64,000 bases of DNA from Callipepla californica brunnescens (lineage: Eukaryota > Chordata > Aves > Galliformes > Odontophoridae): positions 26,542,437-26,606,436 of the forward strand of contig JALIRH010000002.1 in the NCBI GenBank assembly GCA_023055505.1, read 5' to 3'. The notes under the pieces were generated by a model that made no database searches, was not told the origin of the DNA, and saw nothing but the letters and a program-made list of their open reading frames with translations. Below, in pieces: positions 1 to 10,725 of this stretch; position 1 is the first letter of the stretch, and each line of letters starts with the position of its first letter. The translations under genes and the position numbers were made by a program.

Positions 1-1727
1 GTTCAAAGAGATTAAAAAATTGTTTCATTTAGTATTGATATTTTCTTTTGTCTGGTGGTAAACTCAGAATGGTTTTTAGTAGTATCTGTTTGTGTTTACT
101 GTAGGTAAATGACTCAGTACAAATCCACATTTTGTGGATGCAGTGTGATGTAATGAAGAGCTGTATTGTTTTTGGCCATGCAACATAATTAAAACAGACA
201 TCTGTGTTTGCTACATGGAGAGAAGTTAGCAAAAGACCAATGTTACCAGCAGCATATACTACATATACTTTTTGCTTTGAATAGCATTTTCATTTTTCAC
301 GTCTGGAGTTCGAAAAAATCACTATGTCCAGAGGAATGAATATCCTCCAGTAAATCTTCAGACAGAGAAGTAAAAGCGAGTCCTATTAAAACACAGAACT
401 TGAAAAAGCCATGAGTTATTATTCATATGAGCTAATTCAACAGCCAATTAAAGCAGTAAATCACTTTTAGTGTTTCTAGGGCTGAAAAATTCCTGTCTGA
501 ATTCAGATTTCCTTTTCAGTCTAATACTAATGGACTCAAGTCAAGTAAGTCTCTAACTTTAGCAAGAAAATGAAAAAAAAAGCAGAAAAGTCTTTTTCAG
601 TGACTTCATGGTATGTAGCTGCTGTAATAACCGAACATGGAAAATCACATTAGGTTAACATGTCCTCATCAGCTGCATGGGACTGCTTTTGAAACTTAGA
701 TTTTCTTGTATGAAATTCAAATTGTTCAGAATTGCCTTGAGTCTAAAATCTTGGAGTGGACTTCTTGTATTCATCTTCGAGGGAAGTTGGCCAATCGAGA
801 AGTTATAGTGTTGGCAACCTACAGATTGCATCGTCACTCAGCACATGAAAGCTGATTTTATCTGAAAGGTGAGAGACATGGCTGAGAGAAGTTCCTGGGT
901 CAAAAATGAGGTTGTGAGCTGAGGAGTGAAGCATGCACTTTGTAGGGTAGGCATTCTGGGTGGAATCTACGGTGGCAGTTTAATGTGTACTGCTATTGCT
1001 AGCCACAGCTATACTCTATTCTACTATAGAATATCAGCTTACAAATGGTAGTAGCTTTCAGAATTAACACATTTCCTTACCCAAAACTTAGAATACCACA
1101 TTTGTTTGATGGGTTTCTGTGAAAAACCTGGCTGCTAAACTGAGTCTTTTAGCTATCCTTGGTATTCTAACATGTCTAAAGTCTAAGTAACTTACTGGTG
1201 ATGACTGAAGCTCACATAACCAATAAGCCTGACTGTAAGCTCTTTTCTTTTTGAGGCTGTGGCATTAAAGTATTGCAGGACATATCTGATATGTGATCAT
1301 GCAATATGATGACAGTGCTACTGTAAGATGTAACATCTTAGCATGTAAGAACATGACCTTCAGGGTGATAACTTTCAATTCCTGGATTTATAGACTGAAA
1401 GGTAGGCAAGGATCAAATTCCCTTATTAAATGCCTGGTTAACTGTGAGTACATGGCAACAGAGGATTCATTGAGCTAGAAAACTTTGGTCTCTTCTACCT
1501 GACATCCTTGCTCCATTGACCTTTCTACCTTTATATGAAGACAAAGGAAAGTAACTCCTACATTCTAACAACTCTTCAGCAAGATGCCTCATATTTTCCT
1601 AATTATTTTTCTAGAAAGGTACCTTGTCATCACCTGAAGGCACTGAGAGATGAAAAAACATTGTCATCTTCACAGGAAAAACTTAGTTTCTAATTTTTCT
1701 GTCTTCTATGACCATCTTTCACTGTTT
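1..1727. other. Unique AT-rich noncoding stretch
   Basis: I see no gene, RNA or recognisable interspersed repeat here. Open frames are at most about 67 codons, have no recognisable domain, and lie at the length expected by chance in AT-rich DNA. Confidence 0.6.
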
Positions 1728-1815
1728 ACTATTATTATTACTATTATTGTTGTTATTATTGTTGTTAATATTATTATTATTACTATTATTGTTATTATTA
1801 TTATTATTATTATAT
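1728..1815. repeat. Trinucleotide microsatellite, TTA with TTG/CTA variants
   Basis: About 88 bp of tandem TTA units, interrupted by TTG and CTA triplets. The final seven or so units are uninterrupted. The mixed units suggest an old tract whose 3' part is the purest. Confidence 0.95.
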
Positions 1816-3692
1816 ATTTTTAATGTAGTTTCCATTCTCAGTCCATCTGAAATGCAAGGATGATGTTTCTCCTCCCATTTCTGGCTTTGAGGCAGCCAGG
1901 CTTTTCAGCCTGAGCATTTGCGTCCTCTTATTCAATTTCTGTACTTTTTTTTTTAACATTTTTTGAAAAATGACTAGTAGAAAGATTATATTACTTCTAA
2001 AATTATCTCAAGAAGCAGAAACAGCCCTTCTGATTTTTTCATTACTTTTCATTTGACATGTTCAAAAATTGTTTTAGCTTCTCTTGCCATAATGTAGCTG
2101 CTTAAGATTTCATGCAGATTCCTTCCAGGCTCTGTGCTTTACAGGTTATTGTTTTCCATTATATTAGTGAGGACCACCTATTTCTGGATCTGTACCTCTT
2201 TATTTCCAAAATGTAACAAACTTATTTATCCAAGTAACCACCTACATCTTTATCACTGTAGTTAGTTTTCAAGTTAAGTGATAAAACGAACCTATTATTC
2301 TTTTACATCTGATTTCTAAGCGTTGTTTCATTAAGCATCAGACCCTGCAATTTGCATGTCTCTGAAGTAACTTTACATTGATATGCAGGCAAGTGTTAAG
2401 ATACCTGATGTTAATTAAGCACTCCCTGACATGATCAGGATATGCAGTAAGATCCTCAGTAGGCCACTGCATGAGCATGGAAATGTTTTAATGCAGGAAT
2501 GGCTGCAAAGAACTGGGACATAATGTCATACTGCTAAGCACTATGTTTAATTGTGTGAATAGTTTCGTTAATTAGTCCTATTGAAAGTGCATTAAATGCT
2601 CCAGTCGATACAGTGTCATCAGTTCATAAAGTTTTAAGTCTGGAAAGAGATATTACTTTCTCTTAGTCATTCTGCAAATAACTATTTACGGTGTCACGAT
2701 TTTTATCAGCATTTTTGTATTTACTAGCAATAATTTTAATAGTTGCATTTAGATTACAACAAATACTGCTTTACATGCGGATTAAAGTAAATACTTCTTT
2801 GGGAACCTTCCTGAAATTACCTCTTTGGATGATGATTTTCCTCTGTGATTGCTTTCTGCAGTCTCTCTGGTTAATCAGTATTTAAACATGTAATATTATT
2901 GCATTTATTTAGGGCATTTCCAAACATTAAAACATCTCAGTAGTTCAAGTTTAAGTATATCTTAGAGAAATCTGTTCTAAGAATATAATGAACTGAAAGC
3001 CTTATAAGATTTTCTTTGATTTTGTTAAAGTTCTAATTGTTAAGACTAAATAAATCCAATATTTTACATGGGATTTCTAGGTACTGATATAGATCAGTGA
3101 ACTATTCCTATATTGCCAAAGCAGTTCTGATTCCTGTCATTGGGTTTTACTTGCAATCATTTCTCTGGTAATTGATTTTACAAATGGAAGAAATTCAATT
3201 GCCTGAAAGGATGATAAGAATCCTCAGCAGCAAACGGAATGCAATATCCATCATTTCTGAGAAATCACGTATCTCCCACTGAGAAAAATGAATGATTTCA
3301 GAAGTAAATAAGGAACATTCTGAAGAGTTCAAATTCTCAATTCAGTAATGCATTTAAATTGGCATTATTAAGCATCAGTAATGTCAGCAGTGATTCTAAA
3401 GTGAATGTTGTCAACTAATAGTATGCTAAATTCAGTAGGTTTGTATTAACACACTACAGCCATACCATTTTTCTCTCAATAGTCATATATCTAAATGATG
3501 ATTACAGCAGTGGGATAATAGTATTATCCTGTGTCTGAGATAGTTCTAGAAGCTAAGGATTTGGTCTGAATATACTCCAGAGAAGAAAAGATGAGAACAA
3601 AAAAAAATCATTTTTTTAACATTAAAATGGCAAAACTATTTGAAAATGTCAATTATGGTGAAGAATGATATTTCTAGCTACAGCAAGAAATT
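1816..3692. other. Unique noncoding stretch with a homeodomain-core-rich part
   Basis: No exon or repeat is recognised. Between about 2400 and 2640 there are several TTAATTA/TTAAT cores (TTAATTAAG near 2411, TTAATTAG near 2569), which may mark a regulatory element; see findings. The rest shows nothing distinctive. Confidence 0.5.
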
Positions 3693-3729
3693 CCCCTCCC
3701 CTCCCCTCCCTTCCCATCCCTTCCCCTCT
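3693..3729. repeat. C-rich pentamer tract (CCCCT)n
   Basis: Seven C-runs of three or four are separated by T, TT or AT in 37 bp. The minus strand therefore carries seven closely spaced G-runs, a sequence type able to fold into a G-quadruplex. Confidence 0.9.
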
Positions 3730-3781
3730 CAGTAAGATGTCCATCATCAAACACATTCCTAATAGGAGTGTGCACAGAAGT

Positions 3782-4254
3782 TGAATATTGTATCCAGTTC
3801 ATATTCATATTTTAAAATATTGTGAGATTTGAGAGAGCAAGGAGAAGAACTACCAAAATGATTTATGAGCTATAAAATGTATCTTATCTTATGAGAAATG
3901 AAGAATTTGATATGTTGATGAATTAAAAAGAAGACTCAGAGGTGATGTCATTAAAATACGTGAGGATATTTGCAATAAGAAAATTCTGAGTAGTAAAGAA
4001 GCAATGTCTGGAAGCTCTCACAAGGCAAATCCATATTAGCAGTCCTGTGCTCATTTTTAACAGAATGATCAATTAATCACTGAAATGCATGATGATGAAT
4101 TCCCGATCTCTCATTTTAAAAATAAGATGGGTTGTCATTCTGGAAGATGTATTTAAGTAAAAAATAATGGTATTCAGAAGGTAATGTCCTGTGATAAGTA
4201 GATCAGATCAGGTGATCACAAATATTGCTTCTGGATTTAAGCACTATGAGTCCA
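3782..4254 (+). mobile_element. Old, highly diverged CR1/L3-like LINE 3' part
   Basis: The order of segments matches the 3' third of an old CR1. A 'tatccagttc' phrase is followed by a 'gagaagaactaccaaaatgat' region, then 'agactcagaggtgatgtcatta'. The segment closes with 'gatcaggtgatcacaaat' and 'cttctgg...ctatgagtc', the ending of old amniote CR1 copies rather than of the young avian ones elsewhere in the window. No frame is open. Identification is from remembered consensus and the copy is much more diverged than its neighbours, so the boundaries are approximate. Confidence 0.65.
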
Positions 4255-4615
4255 TGAGATCATATCTCTGATGAGAACTGAACAGTTGCTCCTGCACTGA
4301 TCATAAATTGTGCCACTTATAAAATTCATATTGGCTAACCCCTGCATGATTATTATTAAGGTGTGTGCGCTGCACTCAAGATTTGTTTTTTCTTTTTTTC
4401 TTTTTGCAAAATCCTGACAAAATTAACTAGGCCAATCCGTTTAATAGAGGAGCTACTGAATACTGTTGACTTTAATATAGCTTGGATCTTTCATCTATTA
4501 ACACACTGTACAAATTTTCATACCAACCCAAATCAAATGTCTCTGTGACCCTCTAACTTGTTTTGAATGCCAGCTGGGATGTCACTAGTGCAAGAAAAGA
4601 GCAGGTGTAGAGTAG
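4255..4615. other. Unique spacer between CR1 copies
   Basis: AT-rich sequence with no recognised gene or repeat, lying between an old plus-strand CR1 and a younger minus-strand CR1 end. Confidence 0.5.
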
Positions 4616-4734
4616 GACCATAGTGATGTAGCTCTATTCAGGTTGGAAGGGACCTCAGGAAATCTCTGGTGCAACCCGCTGCCTGAAGCAAAGCCAGACT
4701 GAGGAGAGACCAGACTGCTCAGGGCTTCCCAACT
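4616..4734 (-). mobile_element. CR1 3' end, 5'-truncated
   Basis: Reading on the minus strand, this is the terminal part of a CR1. The diagnostic phrase 'ggttggaagggacctc' (in the plus-strand text) lies at the element's 3' end, followed by the 'caacccgctgcctgaagca' block and a 'gactgctcagggcttccc' block. The octamer tail is degraded. Only about 120 bp remain, typical of CR1 5' truncation. Confidence 0.85.
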
Positions 4735-4999
4735 TCTGGCAATCACTGGTTGAGAGGATTCTTAAGAAGCACCTAGAATGCTGTGTCTGATGTCCTGTAC
4801 CCATAAATTTGCCTAGAGCTGTTAATTCTGTGTGTCTCAGTCACCAAGAGCAGCTGCCTCGTAACCAGCCTGACCAGAACTGGAGCAACAGAACTCACGG
4901 TACAAGGGGGCTGTGAGGGTTTCCTTTGCTGGAGAAATACTAAGAAAGCACAGTGACCCTACAGTAACTAACAGCTCTCCCAAGAGGGGCTGACGCAAC
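4735..4999. other. Spacer, possibly the 5' end of the next CR1
   Basis: Less AT-rich than the flanks. It may belong to the CR1 5' region that follows, but I cannot align it to a consensus with confidence. Confidence 0.35.
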
Positions 5000-5497
5000 T
5001 GATCTTTGCTGAGACCACACCTATGCCCCTAAAAGATGTGTTTGGACCCTGCTCCTGAAGCAGAGGTGGGTAGAGAGCTCTCTGCATCAGATGTGCCCAG
5101 GTGGAGGACCTCCTGCAACTGGTGACTGAGCAGTGGGAGACAGGCAAAAGGCTGCAAACTATCAGGGAGGCAGAAATAGAAGTAGACAGCTGAATTCACA
5201 TGCAATCTACATTGAATACACAGTCCAGGGCCAAACAGAAAGCTCTAGACTCCCCCATCAGCACATCCAGTTAGAGAGAAGGCCAACAGTGGGGAGAAAT
5301 AGCAAATTACCAGTAGAATAAGAGGAGGAGGAAGCCTGCCTCAAAACCTGAGGTGCCTCTGCAGAACCAGGAAGCAATTTCCCCCTCAGATTGAGGAGGA
5401 GAAATAAACCGTAACAGGTTAAGTCCTCAAAACTGAGTAAGGCAGGCAGCTCCACTTTTCATAACAACTATGGCAACTAAGAAAATGGCTGGTGATA

Positions 5498-5950
5498 GTG
5501 GTGGATGATTCTCTTCTAGGGGGTACAGACACATTTGTCATCCTTCTGACTAGGGAATTTTGCTGTTTGCCAGGGGCCCACAGCAAGGATGTGACAGAGA
5601 GGTTGTTAGACCTTGTACATCTCACTGAGGTACTGCTACTGCTGTTCTACTGCTGACACAGCTATGAGCAACCTGAAGAATATTAAGAGGAGTTATGAGG
5701 AGCTAGAAGCAGCAGTGAAAGACTTCAGAACACAGGTAGTCTTTTCATCAGTCTTCCCTGTTTAAGGGATGGGGAGGGAAAGGGCTGATAGAATTAAAAA
5801 ACGAAGAAATGGTTATGGGAGTGGTGTCATGAACAGGGCATAGATACTTATGCCTTTGAGAATTCTGGTCTTATGGTGCAAATGGAGTTTGTCTTTCAGA
5901 GGAGGGGAGTATTGTCTTTGGCAACAAGCTTTCCAATTTAGTCAGGTAGG
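5498..5950 (+). pseudogene. CR1 ORF1 esterase-like domain, broken
   Basis: CR1 ORF1 proteins carry an SGNH-type esterase domain thought to help the RNP interact with lipids or nucleic acid. The nucleophile block is readable at 5504-5518 as DDSLL, where the family usually shows GDSLL, so the serine is kept but the glycine is changed. The conserved CLPGA segment follows near 5567. A frame change with in-frame stops occurs around 5652-5690. A later frame gives VVFSSVFPV near 5736-5762. The domain end reads VFGNKLSNLVR at 5911-5943 and is followed at once by stops. The domain order is right but no continuous frame remains. Confidence 0.75.
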
Positions 5951-6132
5951 TTTAAACTAGAATTGCTGAAAGGAAAGGATCCTCAACCCATCCCACTTCG
6001 AGGCTGATGGTGGTAGCTGATGCCCTGGGCCTGGAGATGGGTCACAGGCCAGGAAGACAGCACCTAAATTGCAGTATAAGGGAATTTTAATTAGTAAGTC
6101 AGCCTCAGTGGGAGCCCAACTCAGATGCCTGA

Positions 6133-6391
6133 ACACTAATGCACAGAGCAAGGAGAACAAGTAAGAAGAGTTGCAGGTGCGTGCATGCCTACAGGGCTGT
6201 GATGTCAGTGGCATCACTGAGGCATGGTGGGATGGCTCTCATGACTGAAATGTGGGAATAGATAGGTATAAACTCTTTAAGAAAAACAGTCAGGAGTGAA
6301 GGGGAGAAGGTGTTGCCTTCCACATCAACAACCAGCTGGAGTCCTGGGAGCTCCACCTGGGGATAGATGTGCTGACAGAGAGCTTAAGTCC
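6133..6391 (+). pseudogene. CR1 ORF2 endonuclease N-terminal part
   Basis: This is the start of the AP-like endonuclease of CR1 ORF2, which nicks target DNA for target-primed reverse transcription. TNAQSKENK near 6139 is followed by a stop, then by ITEAWWDGSHD with the tryptophan pair and glutamate of the family. Next come YKLFKKNSQE and GEGVAFHINNQLESWELHLGID at about 6298-6370. At least two in-frame stops are present. The match ends just before a palindrome at 6395-6410, beyond which the homologous protein continues only on the other strand. Confidence 0.8.
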
Positions 6392-6857
6392 AGAGCAGCA
6401 AGCTTGCTGCATGTCCTCTTTGACACTCCAAGGATCTTGAACTCCATTGTTTCATGGTCACAGCAGCTAGGGCTGCCCTTAAACTTCACATTGCTCACCA
6501 GCCTCTCCTCATTGATGAGGACAAGGTCCAGCATAGCACCTTTTCTTGTGAGTTCCTGTACCACTTGGAAGAGGAAGTTCTCATCAGTGCATTCCAGGAA
6601 CCTCTTTGACTGTTGTTGCCCTGCTATGTGGTTCTTCCAACAGATAATGGAATGGTTGAAGTCCCCCATGAGGACCATGTTTTGTGAATGTGAAACTGCT
6701 CCTATCTGTTTATGGAGGGTCCCATTGACTCGGTCTACCTGGTCAGGCAGCCTATTACAAACACCTACTATAATGTTCCCTTCCTCTGCATTCATTTTAA
6801 CCCTAACCCATAAGCTATCTGTCAGCTCATCTATCCCCATGGACTCAAGCTGGTCAA
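6386..6857 (-). mobile_element. Inverted CR1 ORF2 endonuclease segment
   Basis: The minus strand encodes a nearly open 150-codon piece of the CR1 endonuclease, from about 6840 down to about 6390. The acidic-asparagine motif survives as MGDFN within VLMGDFNHSIICW. A DH pair survives as CCDHETMEF, where the family normally has SDH, so the serine is lost. The N-terminal end (GIDELTDSLWVR) overlaps the residues with which the plus-oriented part ends (GIDVLTESL). About 40-50 bp of ORF2 are thus present twice in opposite orientation, at 6337-6390 and 6815-6856. The copy is unusually intact compared with ORF1 next to it. It is most simply the middle of the same element turned around, but an independent insertion cannot be excluded. 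Confidence 0.85.
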
Positions 6858-6859
6858 GA

Positions 6860-6957
6860 GAGAAGTGTCCCTGCCTATAGCAGGTGAGTTGGAACTAGAT
6901 GATCTTAAAGATCCCTTCCATCTCAAAGCAGTCTATGATTTATGATTCTATGATGTG
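6860..6957 (+). mobile_element. CR1 3' terminus with octamer tail
   Basis: This is a standard avian CR1 3' end on the plus strand: 'gtccctgcctatagcagg', then 'gttggaactagatgatctt', then 'cccttcca', ending in 'atgattctatgatg'. It follows directly after the inverted endonuclease segment, so the RT region is missing. It may be the tail of the same element or the remains of a separate insertion. Confidence 0.9.
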
Positions 6958-9900
6958 TTGACTGCACTGAGATCCAGTGATAATGAGTTCAAGAATTTAA
7001 CAGTACCCTGTAGCCTTCTTACTTTACCTTAAACCTGTTCTTTGCACACTCTTTATCCTTTAAGAATTAGCGAATAATTGTTTTTCTAGCACTGAATCTA
7101 GCTAGCATAGTGCCCTTCTTTTACACTGATAATAAAGTGAAAATATATCTTTACACTACTCACTTAAATACATCAGGATAAAATGTGATGCTGATGACAT
7201 TAAAAATAATGGAGCAAACACAAGTTGTTTCTAAAGGTTTTAGCTATAATGAGTTTTGGCTTCACTCAATAAAAAATCTACAAAGCAGAGCCTATTCAAA
7301 ACTGAGCAAGCTGTGGAAAATCAATTTTCCATGGCAGCTTTGGCCTTGTGCAAAAGCTTAGTGGTTTTTATAGTGAACCAAGCCTTTTGTTTTATGATTT
7401 GTACTGCTTATAAATCGTGAGGATTGAGCTACTAATTTACAATGGATAAACAAATCTTTTGTGACAGTTTAATCACCTAATTAATATCTTAAGTCAAAAG
7501 TTTTATCGCATTTTGTTGCATTTGTAGGATTTTGAACATAAACACCTGAGCAGGAACATGTAGTAAAATGCATAATGAATTAATCAAATGTCAAAACCCA
7601 TGACACAGCTTAAAACTATAATTTTTACAATGAAATTGTATATGAATAATTGTCATGTTGTAAAACTGCAGCTCTGTGGAGGCTAATGGTGTACTGCATT
7701 TCAGTGTAGTTCCTGAGGACTGCTCCCAAAGCATTAATTAAGAAAATTACCACTAGCTTTGTCAGGATGAGATTGGGTCCAATTTCTTGGAATAACAATC
7801 TGATTTGGCTATGAACGCTCATGTGCCATAAATCCTCTGTGCCTCAGGGTGCCAACTTTCAAGCCAAAGTATTGTACATTTTGAATGAATCAGTCCTGCA
7901 GGCAGCTGATATTAGGACAAAGAGTCAAGACCGTGAGCATGCATTATTTGCCTAGCATGTGTGATGTGTGAAGCTGTCTGTGCCATCTCCGGAAGAACTA
8001 GGTACGCGTATAACCCCTGCAGGCACCCATAAGTGAGCAATAAGAGGCAGCAGGGGCCAGTGAGGACAGACGTGGCTACACAGCAGTTCATGTACTGCAG
8101 CGGAAGAGCATGCTTGCCAACTCCCAGGACTTTATTAATCTCCAGTAGGAAATGGAGGTAGTGGCCTCCTTGGCCAAGGCTTGCAGAGCTGTTCTCTTAA
8201 GAGTTTTGGCTTAGAAATATTTTGGCAACAGCATCCCTAATAGCAAGCTGAATGTCCCAAGATGAATGCTAGGCTCAGACTTCACAGATCACTTGTGTTT
8301 GTTTCCCATGTCTTATTAAGTAGCTATAAAGTTGAATGTTACAAATATGACTTGCTGCTGTTAGCAAACATCATTCCATAAATTTGCTCTATGAAAGAGC
8401 TGAAGACAATATTTTACAGTGATATTTTACATTTAGGTTGAAGCACTGCAGTGTTGAAGTTGTGGACTTCTACACTAGTTTCCGAATCTGGAAGGTAGCC
8501 TATCAATGGCTTTCATTTCAACATTCTTGTAAATTTAGAAAACTCTGGAGTTTGTGCCTGAAGATATTTACTTGGTATCAAAGCAAACCAAGTGAAATTC
8601 CAGGTTTCCCCCTGTGTATCTCTTTGAAATTTAGAATTCATCTGAAACCTCCAGCAGATACTTTGGAAATTCTGCAGTGTGAAAGCAGTGGGAATGACCC
8701 ACATTCTGTAACAGAAATCGTAGCCTCCTAAAATCATCATAGCCTTAGGTGAGGGATATGATATCCATCAGAAGAGTTAGCAGCAATCTATATCTTTCAG
8801 AATTAGACATTCAGGTGCCAATCCTGCTCCCTTAACTGCAGTGGAACAGCCTGCTTCACTGTGGTTCATTCTGTAGTTTGTTTCAGAGTAGTGTTTATGC
8901 ATGAGTGAGAGAAATAGAGAAAAAGAAAAAAAAGGACAACCTTTTAAGGTTGAAACTGTCTGCATTTACTTTTTATATCTCTACATATGCATTGCATAAT
9001 TATTTTTGTGGAATAAAAGTAGATTACATCTTTATACACTTCTATAACATTAGCAGTAAAGTATAATACAAATATTTGGTTCAGTTAGTGTTTTGTCTCA
9101 GCTGGATTTGAATTTAATGAGAAAGAACATGTGTTTATTTAAACATTTTCCAGGCTTTCTCCCTGAGATTGTCAGTGAAAGCGTTCATCACATCCATCTA
9201 CCAATGATTGCTGCAGCGTGGTCAGAAATGGCAGAAATAATTGTGGGCCTGTTACCATGGCATGCCCTGCTTCAGCTGCTGGAGTAATAAGCACAATTCA
9301 AGTGAACTATTATGTAAATGTCCTTGAGGAAACAACAAGGGGTGAAAACATCAACAGCTGTAAGGACAGGACCCGCTTATTAAAAAATTAAGGTCAACTA
9401 AGCCATTGAGCTCTGCGAATAGAAAGAGAAATGATTTAAGGGTAGTTTTACATGAAGAAAAATATTTTGTACTGAGACCTTCATTTTAGCAGAGCCAGAT
9501 ATATATATTAAAAAAAAAAGAAAGAACAAAAATAAAAATAGTTTATATTTTTAGCTATGGAAGTTACTAATAATTTAAGTTATTTCTCAGGGGTTCTAAT
9601 AGTTTAACCATACCTGTCACTTTTATGTGTCAACATTTTTTTAGAGATACATTCTTATCAAAACAAATTAATTCAGAAACATCTACAGACATAGAGAAGA
9701 CGATGTTACTTTATTCCATTACTCCCAACTTGCTTGGTAATTGCAAGAGACACTCACAGTTGTTGGCTGCAAAAGCCACCATGATGTTATGTGCACTGAT
9801 CTGTACATGGTCAGTCTATGTGCTGCTGTAACATGGACATGAGCACTTTATTTAGTTAAAACCAGTTATGTTGACAATGACAATTCCATGTGCTCCTTAA

Positions 9901-10725
9901 ATTAACAGTGATTGTTGTCTGCTTCCCCCAGACTCTCTATCCCCACCCTTTTGTCTGTTTGTCTACTACTGGTGTCTGGCTCTGCAGTCACAGGTTGGGT
10001 GGCAGAGAAGAGAGAGGGCAAGGTGATCCCAGTGTGCTGTGGTAAACCTCTTTCACTTTGTGCTGCTAGGATGAGGAGACACTACTCTGCAGCTTTCTCC
10101 TACTCCCCATGGCTGGTCTATCCAGTGCAACTGAGACTGCGATTTAGACACTCTGGTGCTAGGACAGAAGTCAGGAAGTGACTTTTATCTCCTCTCTTAC
10201 TCAGCCCATGCCCGTGAGTGTTCTGTATTATTGCTAAAATTTAACTGAAAGCCTTGTGTTGTTCAGCGCTGCATAGCGCGTAGAAGAGCTGTGTTTTCTA
10301 CAAAGCACTGAGATTTGTACAGAAATAATTATAATTTTAATAATTTATGACATGTTATCTGTATCTACTTCAGTGAACCGTTGGTGAGTGCACATGAAAC
10401 ACACTGTGTGTTTCATCTAGTAGAGAAAACTGAAAGAGGGTGCATCAAAACCACTTTAGGAAGGATCCAAAGAAATAGATTTTTGTTTAAAAAAGCAGGA
10501 TTGGAAGAATGTGATCTGTCATCTCTGCTACCACTCTTCAAACTGGCAGAGTAATTACACAGAAATCCGAAGGGTCCTTGAATTTTGTTTATAGCAAAGC
10601 ACACGTTATTACAATGTTTTCCTGTGTTCCAGGTCATATTGCCTGTTTGTTCATTTGAATTTGTTTATTAGGCATGATGAAAAGACTGCACTTTGGAATT
10701 TTTATTTTCAGTATCATAGTGATTT
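6958..10725. other. Unique noncoding stretch, includes a candidate conserved element
   Basis: No gene or interspersed repeat is recognised in 3.8 kb. From about 7240 to 7830 the sequence is rich in homeodomain-like cores (CTAATTAA, GAATTAATC, ATTAATTAAG) and SOX-like ACAATGG words; see findings. A short A-rich run lies near 9510. The open frames at 8438-8731 (plus) and 9912-10181 (plus) have no recognisable domain. Confidence 0.5.

Larger units (their letters stand above)
5000..6396 (+). mobile_element. CR1 LINE, ORF1 to start of ORF2 (plus-oriented part)
   Basis: This is the 5' half of a CR1, rarely kept because most copies are 5'-truncated. A CR1 ORF1 coiled-coil-like part appears around 5100-5190 (the 'aggctgcaaactatcaggga' block). 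The ORF1 esterase-like domain follows from about 5498 and ends near 5945. The ORF2 endonuclease N-terminus starts near 6133 and includes the segment ITEAWWDGSHD at 6210-6242. The copy then breaks off near 6390, where it meets an inverted piece of the same ORF2. Stops and frameshifts are present throughout, so it encodes no product. It is flanked by a minus-strand CR1 end on the left and by its inverted partner on the right. Confidence 0.85.

Noticed and set aside
6296..6880. Plus-strand open frame of 194 codons
   Set aside because: It is the antisense of the inverted CR1 endonuclease segment; the minus frame has the family motifs.
8438..8731. Open frame of 97 codons, partly overlapped by a minus-strand frame
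   Set aside because: No domain, no splice-site pattern and no repeat; length is within chance.
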